Source: Epichloe hybrida
Lineage: Eukaryota > Ascomycota > Sordariomycetes > Hypocreales > Clavicipitaceae
NCBI GenBank assembly: GCA_019022495.1
Contig: JAFEKR010000036.1
Coordinates: forward strand, 186,001 to 250,000
Direction of reading: 5' to 3'
Length of the DNA stretch: 64,000 nt
The translations under genes and the position numbers were made by a program. A model generated the notes under the pieces. It did not search any database and was not told the origin of the DNA. It saw only the letters and a program-made list of their open reading frames with translations. The stretch's first letter is position 1; every line of letters starts with the position of its first letter. This document shows, one piece after another, positions 13,020 to 23,631 of this stretch.

Positions 13020-16000
13020 GCTACTAATCAACAAGGTTAAGGACCTCTAGTCCCTGATCTTAGTGCGCAAGAGGTTCTAAATAACCAGCTAAAAGAGCAG
13101 GTTATTAAACAACAAAATGCTATCAATCTAGTAATAGAGAAGCTAGAGTCCTTAACTTTAGCTATTAATAATAGACCTATGGAGGGTGTGGAAGCTGCTA
13201 AGCCCACTAGTTAGCAGCAAATTCAGCAGCCTATTCAAGATAAGGCACCTAAATCTAGCTCTATACAAGCTGCCTTTAATAATTCAATTATTAAGGAATT
13301 TAATAAGAGGGTTTATAGCTTCCCTGAGACTGCTAAGCTTAAAGGAGCTGAAAATTTCAATTAATGGAAACAAGCCCTAGCTATCTAATTTAGGGCTTTA
13401 GGCATGCCTAATTTTCTAGATAATCCGGATATTTCTAGGGCGCTAGGGGATGCTAACCAAGCTATTATCCTAATGTTACTAAGGGATAGTTATACAGAAG
13501 GCCCCTAAGCCGCTATAACTTGGCAAAAATCACCTGAAGAAGCCTATAATTTACTTGTACGGCAGTATTCACATAGCGTTGAAATCCAGAGGGGGTCCCT
13601 ATATTCTAAATTTCATAACCTGAATTTTCATGGATTTAAGGGGACTTTAGAAGCCTTTAATGCAGTTTTTAATAATCTACTAGCTAGATTATCGATTTTA
13701 GGGGTCCTGATTAATCCTATAGATTAGGTTAATCAATATCTTCAATCCCTAAAATTAACCTTCCCTTAGTGGGCTAAGAGGCAATGATTTAGCATGCGTA
13801 CGAATAGGGCTATAGGGGTCCCCCTAGAAGCCCTAAATCTTGAATTCCTAATGGCAGACCTTCTAGCTAAATAGAGGGATAAGTCATCTACAGTAGCCAA
13901 AGCCCTAAATTATAGGGCTAAAGACCTAGAAAAGGGCGCTAAAGATAAAGAAAAGGCCCCTAAAGGTTAGAAGAAGAAGAAAGAAGGCTCTAAAGAAAAT
14001 AAGGGCTCTTCTAATTCTAATAAGAAGAAAAAGAAGTAAAAGGGTCAAAAATCAGATAAAAAGGATACTAAAGAACTTACAGAGGGTTCTTTTATGCTAG
14101 GAAATTACAACCTTTCTAACGGAGCACTTGATTCGTACAAGAAACCTAGCAATTACAAGACTAGTTATAAGAGCTCTAGCAATAGTAGCTCTAATTCTAG
14201 CTCTAGTGATTTGGATAATGAAAAACAAGAAATTAATACCTTAAATGGTTTTAATTATTACAGTAAAGACATAAAAAAGGCCCTATTATATAATACAGGT
14301 TTGACTGTATATATAGTTAATTCTAGGGAGGTCTTTAGGGATTATACCTCTTTTAAGAAGGGGGAATCCAACCCTATTATAACCGGTAGTAGCCCTATTT
14401 ATCCTAAGGGTCACGGTAGTGCTGTTTTTGAGGTCTTATATCAAAAGAAACCTAATAAATATAGGACCTTAGTGCTAAAGAATACTCTATATTTTCCTTA
14501 GCTTAATGTTAATATAGTTAGTGGCCTTATTCACTATATATCTGGCGGTTGCTTTATAAAAAACCATCTTTATCTTAAAGATAGGTCTTGTATTACTACC
14601 CTAGATATAGAAAAACATGGTTTTTTCTTTTACGTTAAAAACCAATCTACACTAACGTTACATAAAGGGCCTTGTAAAAAATCTCATTATATCTGACCTT
14701 TTACCTATGCTAGCTTTAGGGGTTATAGCTATCCGATTAGCTACCCTATAGAGGTTTAAATTCCCTCTAAAAAGCCAGATTAGGCTTCTGATTTGGACGA
14801 AATCGCTGAAATTAACGAAGATAATGATATTGAAGAGGTCGTACGGGATAATTTAGGGGATTTAGTCCCTTCTCCAACGCCTATAGCCCTAGGTTAGGTC
14901 CCTTATAAATCTAAAGAAATAGATTTAGGGGTGTTAGAGGGCCTTAGTGAAGGAAAAAGGTCCCTAATACCTCCCTAAGAGGCCTGTGGTTCTCAAGGGG
15001 CCTAGCAGGGGACTGACGGAGAGGGCCCTAATCTAGACCCAAATCTAGACCCTAATTCAGGCCCTAAAGACCTTTAATATTAAAAGTTACTAGAACTAGC
15101 TAGCCTATGGCATATACAATTAGGGCACCTAGGGCTTCCTTTGCTAAAGAAAACAAGCCTTATAACTAAAGGAATCCCTGATTTTTCTAAAATTAAGGAT
15201 AAAGACTTTAAATATATAGCTTGTGATTAATCTAAGGCAGTTAGAAGACCTAGGAAATTAGCTATCCCTAACCCCCCTAGAGCTCTAGATCAAATAGAGG
15301 GGGATACGCTAAAAATCAGCCCTGTACCGTACAATAAACAGTTAATTTGCTTATTTCTAGTTGATTGAAAAACTAGATATAAGTGGGTGTTCTTATTACC
15401 TAATAAGGAAGGCCCCACTGTTTATAGGGCTATTAAGGGCTTCTTCAGAGGGCTTAAAAATCAACTAGGTCAATATCCTAGGCACCTTCACTTTGATAGG
15501 GGCTAAGAAATCGATTCTAGTTGTTAAACTTGGTTAAATTCTAAAGGGATTAAATTTATGACTTCTAGTCCCTATATCCATGTAAGAGACCTAGAAGGTG
15601 TGCTAGGAATCCCAATAGACCAAAAGATCCGCCAATGCTAGCCGTTGCTAACATTGCACCTTACAACCAGTTATAAGGCCTGTCACCTAGGGCTCCATCT
15701 ATGGTCCCCGTACACAGCGCCTCACAACTATCCCTTCCCTTCTAGAGGCTTGCCTCAAGCCACTTTAGGTCTCTGCCAGTACGCAACCTTCAAGGGATTA
15801 GGCCCGGACTCCGTGACCTCTGAGATAATCTAACCAATTGCGAACCCCCAAGGCCCAGTGCGCAAGCGCACCTGCCCTGTGAGCCTGACGTAAGCTGCCT
15901 AGCCTAGCGATCAATCCCAGACCCCGCGGGATTCGAACCTAGGACCTAGCGCAACTAGAAGACCCGTAACGGCTAGCATAATTATAAGAGACCTAGAAGG

Positions 16001-18540
16001 TGTGCTAGGAATCCCAATAGACCAAAAGATCCGCCAATGCTAGCCGTTGCTAACATTGCACCTTACAACCGGTTATAAGGCCTGTCACCTAGGGCTCCAT
16101 CTGTGGTCCCCGTACACAGCGCCTCACAATCCATGAGCAAAATGGATTAGCAAAGCGTTTAATTTGTACTATTCTAGATTAATTAAGGGCTACTATCTAG
16201 TGGGCAAAATTACCTTTATATTTATGGTGTTTTGTATTACCTGCAGTTATTAACCTAGTTAATATAACTGCTAATACCACTAAGGATAAAAGCCCTGAAC
16301 AACTGCTAGCTAGGGAGCTAAATTAGCCCTGTACGACTGATATTAGCAGTATTAGAGCTATAGGATCTCACTGTGAGATTCTAATCCCCCTGGAAAAACA
16401 ACCTAAAGCCTAGAAGTTAGCAGCTAGGACTATCCCTAGAAGGTTATTAGCTACACTAGGTTCCAACACCTATCTAGTGTACATCCCCTCTAAAAGGCTA
16501 GTCACAAAGACTAGCTTTATTAAGATTATAGAACCTATAGGTCCTATCTCTAAAGGATTACCTAGGCTTTCTATAGGGGATAACCCTTTAGAGGGGGAAA
16601 ATGATTTAGAAAATCAAGATCTAAATCAAGGTTTAAAGGATTACCCTATAGACAACATAGGAAATCAAAATCCCCCTATAGGTCAAGAAAAACACCCTAT
16701 AGGGCCTGTATAACCCCCTAAGGAACCGATTCCAGAGGCCTCAGAGGAGGCCACGCCTGTAACTTCCCTAGGAAATCAGATTTCGACTCCGGACCTTGAT
16801 TTTGATAAAATTACTGACTTCGACCCTAATATTAACCCTATAGATGTTAATATTAGTTCCCCTTCTTCTCTAGATTTCATAAAAGAAATCTGCTTTAAGG
16901 TACAGGAGAAGCTAAAGGAAAACAACCCTAATAGCCCTAAACCTAAGACCTGGAAGCAAGCTATATCTAGCCCTAAAAGGGATAAATGGATAGAAGCTAC
17001 GTACAAGGAATATAAACAGCTTTTAAAGGCTAGTACTTTTAAATTTATAGGGAAAGACCAAGTACCTAAGGGCCGAAAAGTACTAAAGAATAGGCTTGTT
17101 TATAAGCTTAAAAAGGATAAAGAAAATAATCCTTTAAAATACAAGGCCTAACTCGTTGCTAAGGGATTTATGCAAATCAAAGGTCTAGATTATCTAGAGA
17201 CCTTTATAGCCATAAGCATTCCCCCTAGCTAGAGGATTTTACTAGCCTAGTGGCTTAGAATAACTAGGAAATCAAATAGGTTAATTTTATAGGAGCTTTT
17301 CTTAATAGTAAGCTATAATAACAGATTTATATGGTTATTCTAGACGGATTTATTGAATTACTTAAAGCAAATCCTAAATTAGCTAAATTAGCTAAAAGTT
17401 TTAGCTATAACCCTTCTAAAGATTAAGTAATTTTATTATAGAAATCTTTATATAGCCTAAAACAAAGCTTAAGGGAATGGCAATAAGCACTAATTATAGT
17501 GCTAAAGTCCCTAGGATTTAGCCCTCTAATTTCTAACCTAGCTATATTCTATAATTCCTTCACCAAAACCTTTATTATCACGTATGTGAATGATTATCTT
17601 CTAATTAGACTGGATTTACGTTATATCTAAAGACTTAAAAAGAAACTTCATAAAGTCTATCTAATAGAAGATAGGGGGCTAGCTAAATTCTTCTTAGGGG
17701 TTTAAATCATATAAGATAGACCTAATAGAGTCCTAAAAATTTATTAATCTTAGTATATCTTAGAGGCTTTAAATCAATTTAATATACTAGATAGTAAGCC
17801 TATTAGCATACCTCTTTAGCTAGGCATTTTAGCTACGCAGACCACTAAGCTTTTAATAGCTAGCGAAATTAAGCTCTATTAGTGCATTATAAGGACTATA
17901 ATATACCTAATGTTACTTATAAGGCTAGACGTGGCCTTTACACTTCAGTGGCTATCTATAGCACTAGCTAGGCCCTATATAGAGCACCTAAAACCAGCTA
18001 AAAACTTGCTTAGGTACCTATTAGGGACTAAATTCCTTACTATAATTTATAGGGGAGACCCTAAAGGTATAGCTAGCAAAAGCCTAATAGGTTATTGTAA
18101 TAGTGATTTTATAGGGGATAAAAAGACCTCTAAATTAACCTACGCTTATTTATTTAAGCTAGCTAGCGGACCTATTAGCTAGAAATCAAAGAAAGCTAGT
18201 ACAATAGCTTTATTAACATTAGAAGCTAAAGCTAACGCTATCTGCGAGACCTTCCGGGAGCTACAGTGGCTTTAGGGCTTATTTAAGAAGCTAAAAACCC
18301 CTATTTCTCCCCCTATCTAGATATATTGCGATAATTAAGGCGCTATAACCACTGCCTATAACCCTGCCTTACATAGCCATATAAAGCATACCTTACTAAA
18401 GTTTAACTATATTAGGTAATAGGTTTTAGAGGGTTTAGCTAAGATTAAATATCTAGATATAAAGTCAATACCTGCAAATAGCCTAACGAAACCGTTATCT
18501 AGGCCTCTTTATTAGGCTTTTATTAGGCTCTTAGGGCTTG
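13020..18540 (+). pseudogene. Copia gag-pol, disrupted
   Basis: Gag lies at about 13040-14090 and ends in a Lys-rich tract. The protease follows: the usual DTG core appears as YNTG at about 14290, Asp to Asn by a G-to-A change. The integrase with its HxxxxH-type start (LWHIQLGHLGLP) is near 15110-15500 and is split at 15581 by a TRIM-like element. RT starts at about 17040 (LVYKLKKDK, then AKGFMQIKGLDYLETF), with the YxDD-type block altered to YVND near 17590. RNase H lies at about 18050-18300. Stops are scattered throughout. Open pieces remain at 13186-13380, 14094-14501, 16477-16713, 17910-18182 and 18538-18729. Confidence 0.9.
15581..16128 (-). mobile_element. TRIM-like element 1 (146-bp LTRs) with tRNA-like module
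   Basis: Two 146-bp direct repeats (15581-15726 and 15983-16128) bound a 256-bp interior, and an exact 5-bp duplication atcca flanks the unit (15576-15580, 16129-16133). Read on the minus strand the LTR begins TGTGAGGCGC and is preceded by a purine tract, AGAAGGGAAGGGATAG, as expected of a polypurine primer. Just inside the other LTR on this strand is a tRNA-like stretch with a perfect B box GGTTCGAATCC (15929-15939) and, about 24 nt before it, an A-box-like TAGCCGTTACGG. No coding capacity. Inserted in the Copia integrase. Confidence 0.8.
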
Positions 18541-18757
18541 ATAATCACTAAAAACCAACAACTAAATCCCTTTAATAGGGAACTAAAAACAACGCTAAAA
18601 AGGGAGCTATATTTAACAATAGCTAGGAATTCAAAAGGGGGTCTTTTATCTTTTCCTGTTTTTCCCTTTTATCTGTTTTTATCTAAAAGTTCTTGTTTAC
18701 CCTATATTACTTTATACGCTTTTAATTAGCTTATATGTAATTCTTTTGTAAAGGGAG

Positions 18758-19574
18758 TGTTAAAAATAAGACCTATTTTTAGCCCTTTCTAGTTAAAGGA
18801 CCTTTCTATTACTAGCTTACATTGCAAGCCTAATAGCTACACTACAGCTGTTAATAGTCGCAAAGGTAGCTATTAATAGCTATATCATAGCTATTAATAG
18901 CTGCGACTAACTATGTGAATAACTAATCTAAATTAATTGTTAATTGTGAATTATTTAATTACGTTATGGCTATAAGCGTAGCTATAACCGCAGCGCCACT
19001 AGTAATTAGGTAAGCTAGGGTGACGTAAGCAGGTTACCCTATAGCTATCTTTAACAGCGATTTTCTCTTTAACTAAAGGTTGTACAAAAGTCTTACATAT
19101 AGCAAATTAAAGCTAGAAGACAGGGCTTTTATTTTATATAAGAATATTTTTTAGACTAAAATTTAGTGCATATAGGTTACTAGTTTATATAGTAGTAAGT
19201 TGATTTTTTGGATTTTACATATAAATGAATTTTGCGGAAAATAAAAAGTAGCCTATAAGACCTCTTTAGCGGTCCGGATTCACTAATACAGTTAGTAAGT
19301 ATATGAGAGAAAGAAGATCTTTTTAATCTAGCTAGATAGCTAGGCCTCTTAATCTAACAGCCGCATTGCCTGTATAACGTCACTAAAATCAATTCTATTA
19401 GTATATAAGATATTGTAAAAGTCATCTAGATTAAATTTAATTAGTTAATAACTGCCGAAACCTTCCGTTGCGTTACGTTAAATATTCAACGTGGTGGCTC
19501 TATTAGTCCCTGACCGTAGAAGCTACACTTGTACAGCTGTTGCCAGCTGGCAACTAGCTCCCTACATTTCAATA
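18758..19574 (+). repeat. 3' LTR of Copia element, RIP-mutated in its first part
   Basis: 817-bp repeat of the 5' LTR. Its first 200-odd bases differ from the 5' copy almost only by CA-to-TA and TG-to-TA changes (for example tgacagctgcac versus taatagctacac); downstream of about 18970 the two LTRs are nearly identical. It ends before the target duplicate gttat at 19575. Confidence 0.9.
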
Positions 19575-19889
19575 GTTATAGTAAAATTATTAAAATAAAA
19601 TAATATTATAAATTCTATATCTAATTAAATAAAATAGGTAATAATAAAAGCTTTTATATAACTAGCGTTCTTTTAACCTTATAATACTAATAACTAATAA
19701 AAAGTCTAATACTATATTTATAGTATTTGTAGTTAGTGTAGTTTAGGGAAAAAAATTTGTATTATATTATATTATAGTTTTTTTTCGCTTATAGTTAGTG
19801 TAGTTTATAATATAGTGTAGTTTGTAGTATAGTAACTACACTATATTACAAATACTACACTACACTACACATTGTAGTGCAATACTCTG

Positions 19890-20983
19890 GTAATAACTAA
19901 TAAAGAGCTTAGTAAAGAGCTATATTTATAAGTAATAGAAGGGATTAATAGAATTTATATTCTAGGCTATATTTAGCTAGGATTAGAAACGTCCTTACTA
20001 CTATTAAAAGCTAGAGACCCTTATAGAGAAAAAGGAAGCTAATTAGGTTATTAAAGAATCAAATAAGAAGCTAGAACTTACTTATTATAAATAGTGGCTT
20101 CTAATATTAGGAATTAACTAGCTAGGGCTTTATAATAAGCCTAGTTAGAAGCTATAGTAAAATTAGATAAAAAAGAATAGGAAGCTTAAGTAAGAGAGAA
20201 AAGGGAAGAAAAGAGATAAGGGGATTAATTAGTACTAATATTAGAAGGAAATTCTAAATAAGAAGCTACTTCCCTTTATAAAGGAATATTAGAAGAAAAG
20301 GCTAAATATAATAGTATAAGAAAATAAGGCCTCCTTATATACTTATAGTTACTAATAGTTAGTCTATAATACTTAGGGGGTTAAGAAGCTACTATAGCTA
20401 GGGAATTCCCCTAATTTAAATATAATAGAACTTACTTAGTAGTATTTAAAGGTTAAGATAACCTATAAAGGCGCCCTAAAGAATCAGAAAGAAGCTATAG
20501 TAGCTTAGGAGAAAGTATAGGAAAAAATGCCTTAAAAATAGGTATAAGCTTAGATTAAAAGAATTCCTTATTATATTAAGGAAATAATTCGCTTAGAAAG
20601 GGATAATAACTATTATAAAGGTTATAAATATTAAGCTAATAGTTAAAGAGTTTAAAGGGTTGTTTTATAACTATTAGAGTTAGAAGATAAAGCTACTACT
20701 ACTATTAATAATAATAAAAGAAAGCGGATTATAGACCCTTATAAGGTTAATAGTCCTAATAGTCCTAATAACCTTAATGCCTTAGATTCTAATAATATAA
20801 AGGAAGAATGTAATAATAACTAGGATAAGTTACTTTTATATATAGTTTCTATAGCAAAGGTACTTGATTTAATTTTCCTTGTGTTATTCTAGGCTATTTA
20901 TGTGCCTTAGGCTACTACATTAATGCCTTAGGCCACTCTAGGCAGCAGGGTGCAGGGGACACGACTTTTGAGCTCGACCTCCG
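19890..20983 (+). mobile_element. Tc1/mariner element, transposase C-terminal part and right inverted repeat
   Basis: The readable end of a DDE transposase on the plus strand: at about 20415 the block NSPNLNIIELTWWYLK with Trp codons now TAG (family: SPDLNPIEPxWxxLKR), then at about 20530-20630 the helix-turn like 'IKRIPYYIKEIIRLE' typical of fungal mariner C-termini. It ends in an inverted repeat at 20950-20983 (tgcaggggacacgactttt...) followed by a TA target dinucleotide (20984-20985). Upstream host pieces lie at 7428-7566 and 9818-9899. The same terminus is seen in the MITE at 47881-48397. The left inverted repeat is not in the window. Confidence 0.8.
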
Positions 20984-20985
20984 TA

Positions 20986-21351
20986 ATGCTTTACTATTCT
21001 ATGTGTACATTAGCAATGCTAGCCACTGCTTTTCTCACCAAACATACACTGGCGGATTGCACACTAGTAGGTTTCCCTCCCGGGGGCAAGGTGTCCAGGG
21101 GTAACTGCCCGGAAACTTCGGGTAGATACCGTTGTGACGATGATTCAGAACTAGTTCCCAAGGGAGGTGGAGATGTTGAGATTACGGTTAGTAAGCATGA
21201 CCAGTTGTTTCGGATTGCTTGCCGTGTGAATGGGCCATCTCCGAATGTAGTTGATCTTGCCTGCAAGGGTGGAACGACCAACACGATTCTTCATAATGTA
21301 TGTTCTAGGACGGGGATTCAGAATGTGTATACCTTTACTAAGGGAAAATGA
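20986..21351 (+). CDS. Small secreted cysteine-rich protein (effector-like) 1
   Basis: Single-exon ORF of 121 residues from ATG at 20986; a second in-frame ATG at 21001 aligns better with the start of the paralogue at 22016. The N-terminus is a hydrophobic secretion signal (about residues 1-25, ending LADC). The mature part has six cysteines with the motif LFRIAC, and matches gene 22016-22348 in Cys spacing and in the motif L-[FI]-R-I-[AT]-C. I know no named family. The ATG abuts a transposon: the mariner inverted repeat ends at 20983, the TA duplicate is 20984-20985. Any promoter is therefore transposon DNA. Expression is uncertain. Confidence 0.6.
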   Translation: MLYYSMCTLAMLATAFLTKHTLADCTLVGFPPGGKVSRGNCPETSGRYRCDDDSELVPKGGGDVEITVSKHDQLFRIACRVNGPSPNVVDLACKGGTTNTILHNVCSRTGIQNVYTFTKGK

Positions 21352-21800
21352 GGCAATCTGAAGTATCATGGAGACGCGTTACCTAGACTACTTGAGAATA
21401 CATACAAGTATCCTTACCATCCAATCAACTGGTTAGCATTTACATATGCAAGTCTTGACTCCCTGCGTGACACTAGCAGGGGGGGACTTGTCGGCATATA
21501 TCCCTCGTACAGGTCCTATGACCTTGACCAACTGCCGTTGACGCCAAGGCCCCTGTCTTGTGATATCGTCGGTGAAGCCGATGAGGGCGGATGATATGCT
21601 AAGTGTGAGACAGTGTGGAAAGTGATGATGATGAATTCAGCTATTTAAGCTATTCACATGTGACACAACAACGAGGCTATATACGAGGGCAAAGAGGGTC
21701 TTTGCTGTAAGTGCCGAGGTCTCGCAACAAGGCCTCGAAGAGGAAAGACATCGCGATAGTGATGCCTAAGATGTGAGGCTGCTACATCCAACACTGAGCA
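21352..21800. other. Intergenic spacer between secreted-protein genes
   Basis: Balanced base composition, no ORF with recognisable features on either strand, no repeat seen. Open frames here are short and look like chance. Confidence 0.6.
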
Positions 21801-21809
21801 AGTAGTCCG

Positions 21810-21838
21810 TACTCCGTACTCCGTATAAGTACGGAGTA
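21810..21838. promoter_or_regulatory. Three TACTCCGTA motifs, two forming a hairpin
   Basis: TACTCCGTA occurs at 21810-21818 and 21817-21825, and its reverse complement TACGGAGTA at 21830-21838, giving a perfect 9-bp stem with a 4-nt loop (taag). It lies just upstream of the TATA box of the gene at 22016. The same 9-mer recurs in the balanced part of the window. Regulatory role is inference. Confidence 0.5.
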
Positions 21839-21862
21839 ATCCATGAAGAAAGGTGCAGATTC

Positions 21863-21869
21863 TATATAA
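21863..21869 (+). promoter_or_regulatory. TATA box of secreted-protein gene 2
   Basis: TATATAA about 147 bp upstream of the ATG at 22016, followed by a C/A-rich leader with gaccagaccagacc and ctacagctactacagctactac runs, typical of a fungal 5' UTR. Confidence 0.55.
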
Positions 21870-22015
21870 CCCAACGCTGTCCATATTTCGAACATCAGAC
21901 GCAGAACCGGCACGTCGCTGTTACCACTCCGTACACAACTCCACCAAAACAGACCAGACCAGACCGACTCCCTCCTTCTCCGCCCTCACTACAGCTACTA
22001 CAGCTACTACTTATA

Positions 22016-22348
22016 ATGCAAATCTTTACATTGACAGTCCTGGCCGCTGCTTTTGCTGGACAGACGCTGGCGCGTTGCAGCCAGCCAAAATATGAACCTG
22101 GTAAATTCCGAGACGCCGGCCAGTGCGTCCCGAGGCAAAACAATGTGTACTACTGCGGTAATAAGGGGACGACGGTTGTTCATAAGCAAGGCCAGCTTAT
22201 GGTACGGGCTGGGAGTGTTGATTCGTTAATTCGGATTACGTGTAACGGTCAGATCTTTCTGTACTTCTGCCCTGCTAAAGAGTCAGAGCGCTTTAGGGAG
22301 CCAAACTGCAAGGGAGCGGTCTACGAAGTGGAGAGCGCCACGGTTTAG
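22016..22348 (+). CDS. Small secreted cysteine-rich protein (effector-like) 2
   Basis: Single-exon gene for 110 residues. Residues 1-19 are a clear secretion signal (MQIFTLTVLAAAFAGQTLA, cut expected after ALA/TLA). The mature 91 residues contain six cysteines in the pattern of the neighbour at 20986-21351, including the shared block LIRITC. The two genes are diverged tandem paralogues in the same orientation, about 660 bp apart. A TATA box lies about 150 bp upstream. No domain recognised; an apoplastic effector or antimicrobial-like role is only inferred from size, secretion signal and cysteines. Confidence 0.75.
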   Translation: MQIFTLTVLAAAFAGQTLARCSQPKYEPGKFRDAGQCVPRQNNVYYCGNKGTTVVHKQGQLMVRAGSVDSLIRITCNGQIFLYFCPAKESERFREPNCKGAVYEVESATV

Positions 22349-22879
22349 ACGTATTTATTATTCCGCAATACGAACATACATGTACTTGTACATGTACATA
22401 GCTCAATCTATTACCTCCCTCTCCGGCTTGACATCCTTTTCCTGCGGCCACAGCATTACATGTACTTGTATTATTCAGCTTCATTACTCACGTGAGGAAA
22501 CTTGGTCCATTGCGGAAATGCAACCAGCCTCGAAGAAGTACTTGCTTCTTGCGGGTTGATGTCCGTGGACGTACATGCCTTTCCAGGAGACCTGAACGTA
22601 CGGGCGTCTCACTCGGTGCTATTTCTACTCAACTGCGTTATTTGTCTTCTCCGTTGAAAAGAGGAAGAACCGCCTTTCCGATCCTCAGCGGTAATAGCAT
22701 TGGTAATTCCACCAGAGGAGGGGATGACAACACGAAGGCTCCTATGACATGGCAAATACTGAAAAAGCTGTCATGCATAAGTGGCACCCCCTTCAGTCTT
22801 GCAGCAGGTTTAGCTCTCCCGGATAACAGTCCCTCTCAATAGCGACTGCGGCTGGAGCAGGGTTTTTTTTTTTTTTTAG
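22349..22879. other. Spacer, possibly decayed gene
   Basis: Open frames here (for example 22492-22842) have no secretion signal and no recognisable motif. The only structure is a 15-17 nt T tract ending in AG at 22863-22879, which looks like an intron 3' end. Confidence 0.35.
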
Positions 22880-22996
22880 TTTGAGAAGGATGCGTCGACA
22901 ATTCCCATGGTCGCATCAACAAATGCGTTTGGTATCACGGAGACCACTGCATACAAAATCACCACGACTCTCGCAGACGAAGCTTTTCGGAACTAA
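22880..22996 (+). pseudogene. Possible 3'-terminal exon of a lost or decayed gene
   Basis: After a poly-T tract and AG (22878-22879) an open frame of 38 residues runs to TAA at 22994-22996. Its composition is protein-like (FEKDASTIPMVASTNAF at the start, TTTLADEAFRN at the end). I could not find a convincing upstream exon in phase; donor candidates GTAATA and GTAATT lie near 22690-22705. No family recognised. It could be a chance frame. Confidence 0.22.
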
Positions 22997-23600
22997 GGGC
23001 CGGGCTTGCCTTCTATCTCCGGTGGTCAAGGACGCCGCTCGCTGTCTTGTCAGTGCATACAGCAAAGTCGGCAGGGGTAGGAAACTGTCTGCAACAGTCT
23101 CTAGGCTTGCTAGCTACTACGGCGTCTTGTCACACCCCGTCGGACGTTTAAAACATCCTGTCATCATTTCTCCCTCCGTTCATGATCCCCGGGAGGGTGG
23201 GGGGGTTGTGGGTGCAAGTTACAAGCACGACAAATGTTCCAAGTCGAGAGGATAAGTCAATGGGCTTCTAAATCTCTCAGAGCAGATCAAGGACTCTCAC
23301 TTCACATAGGTGCATCGCCAGGACTACCCAGGTGAAAAATATGTGTCTTCTGCCGGAACAACGACTTGAAAGATGGCCTAAGAACTAACTAGTAGAGTAA
23401 GAAAATAAATCCAATACATGTTTATAAATCTTAACAATTCCTCATCCACCCGACTCCGTCAGCTCGGCTTTCATACAGCACAACTGCTTCATCAAGCCAA
23501 AATATCCTGACACTGTCATCACACGTCCCACCTGCGGGTAGAAGCGGAGGTGGTTTTCCCGGAGGACCCCGGAGGGCAGTGAAAGCAATGACTGCGAAGA
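22997..23600. other. Spacer without recognised gene
   Basis: The plus-strand ORF at 22881-23255 has no recognisable feature and overlaps the exon-like frame above. The rest is balanced, non-repetitive sequence between convergent genes. Confidence 0.5.
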
Positions 23601-23631
23601 AAGACGAGTTTAATCCGTAGGTCCCGACTGT

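Larger units (their letters stand above)
11867..19574 (+). mobile_element. Full-length Ty1/Copia retrotransposon
   Basis: Two LTRs of 815 and 817 bp enclose a 6.1-kb gag-pol region in Copia order: gag, protease, integrase, reverse transcriptase, RNase H. A purine run (aaagggag) sits directly before the 3' LTR, and an exact 5-bp target duplication gttat flanks the whole element (11862-11866 and 19575-19579). It is inserted in a hAT copy. In-frame stops, mostly TAG or TAA where TGG or CAA/CAG are expected, make it inactive, but it is far less decayed than its surroundings, so it is a later arrival. Confidence 0.93.
9908..19889 (-). mobile_element. hAT family-1 element carrying a solo-LTR-like element and a Copia element
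   Basis: In inverted orientation relative to the copies on its left. Left terminus TAGAGTATTG (first C lost to RIP), right terminus CAATACTCTG at 19880-19889. Exact 8-bp target duplication gtaataac at 9900-9907 and 19890-19897. After removing the insertion at 11273-11725 and the Copia element at 11867-19574 the hAT part is about 1.8 kb. No transposase. Confidence 0.85.

Noticed and set aside
13186..13380. 64-codon frame as a separate gene
   Set aside because: It is in the Copia gag region and is not in the gag reading frame; a by-product.
15645..15833. 62-codon frame
   Set aside because: Lies wholly inside the non-coding TRIM-like element.
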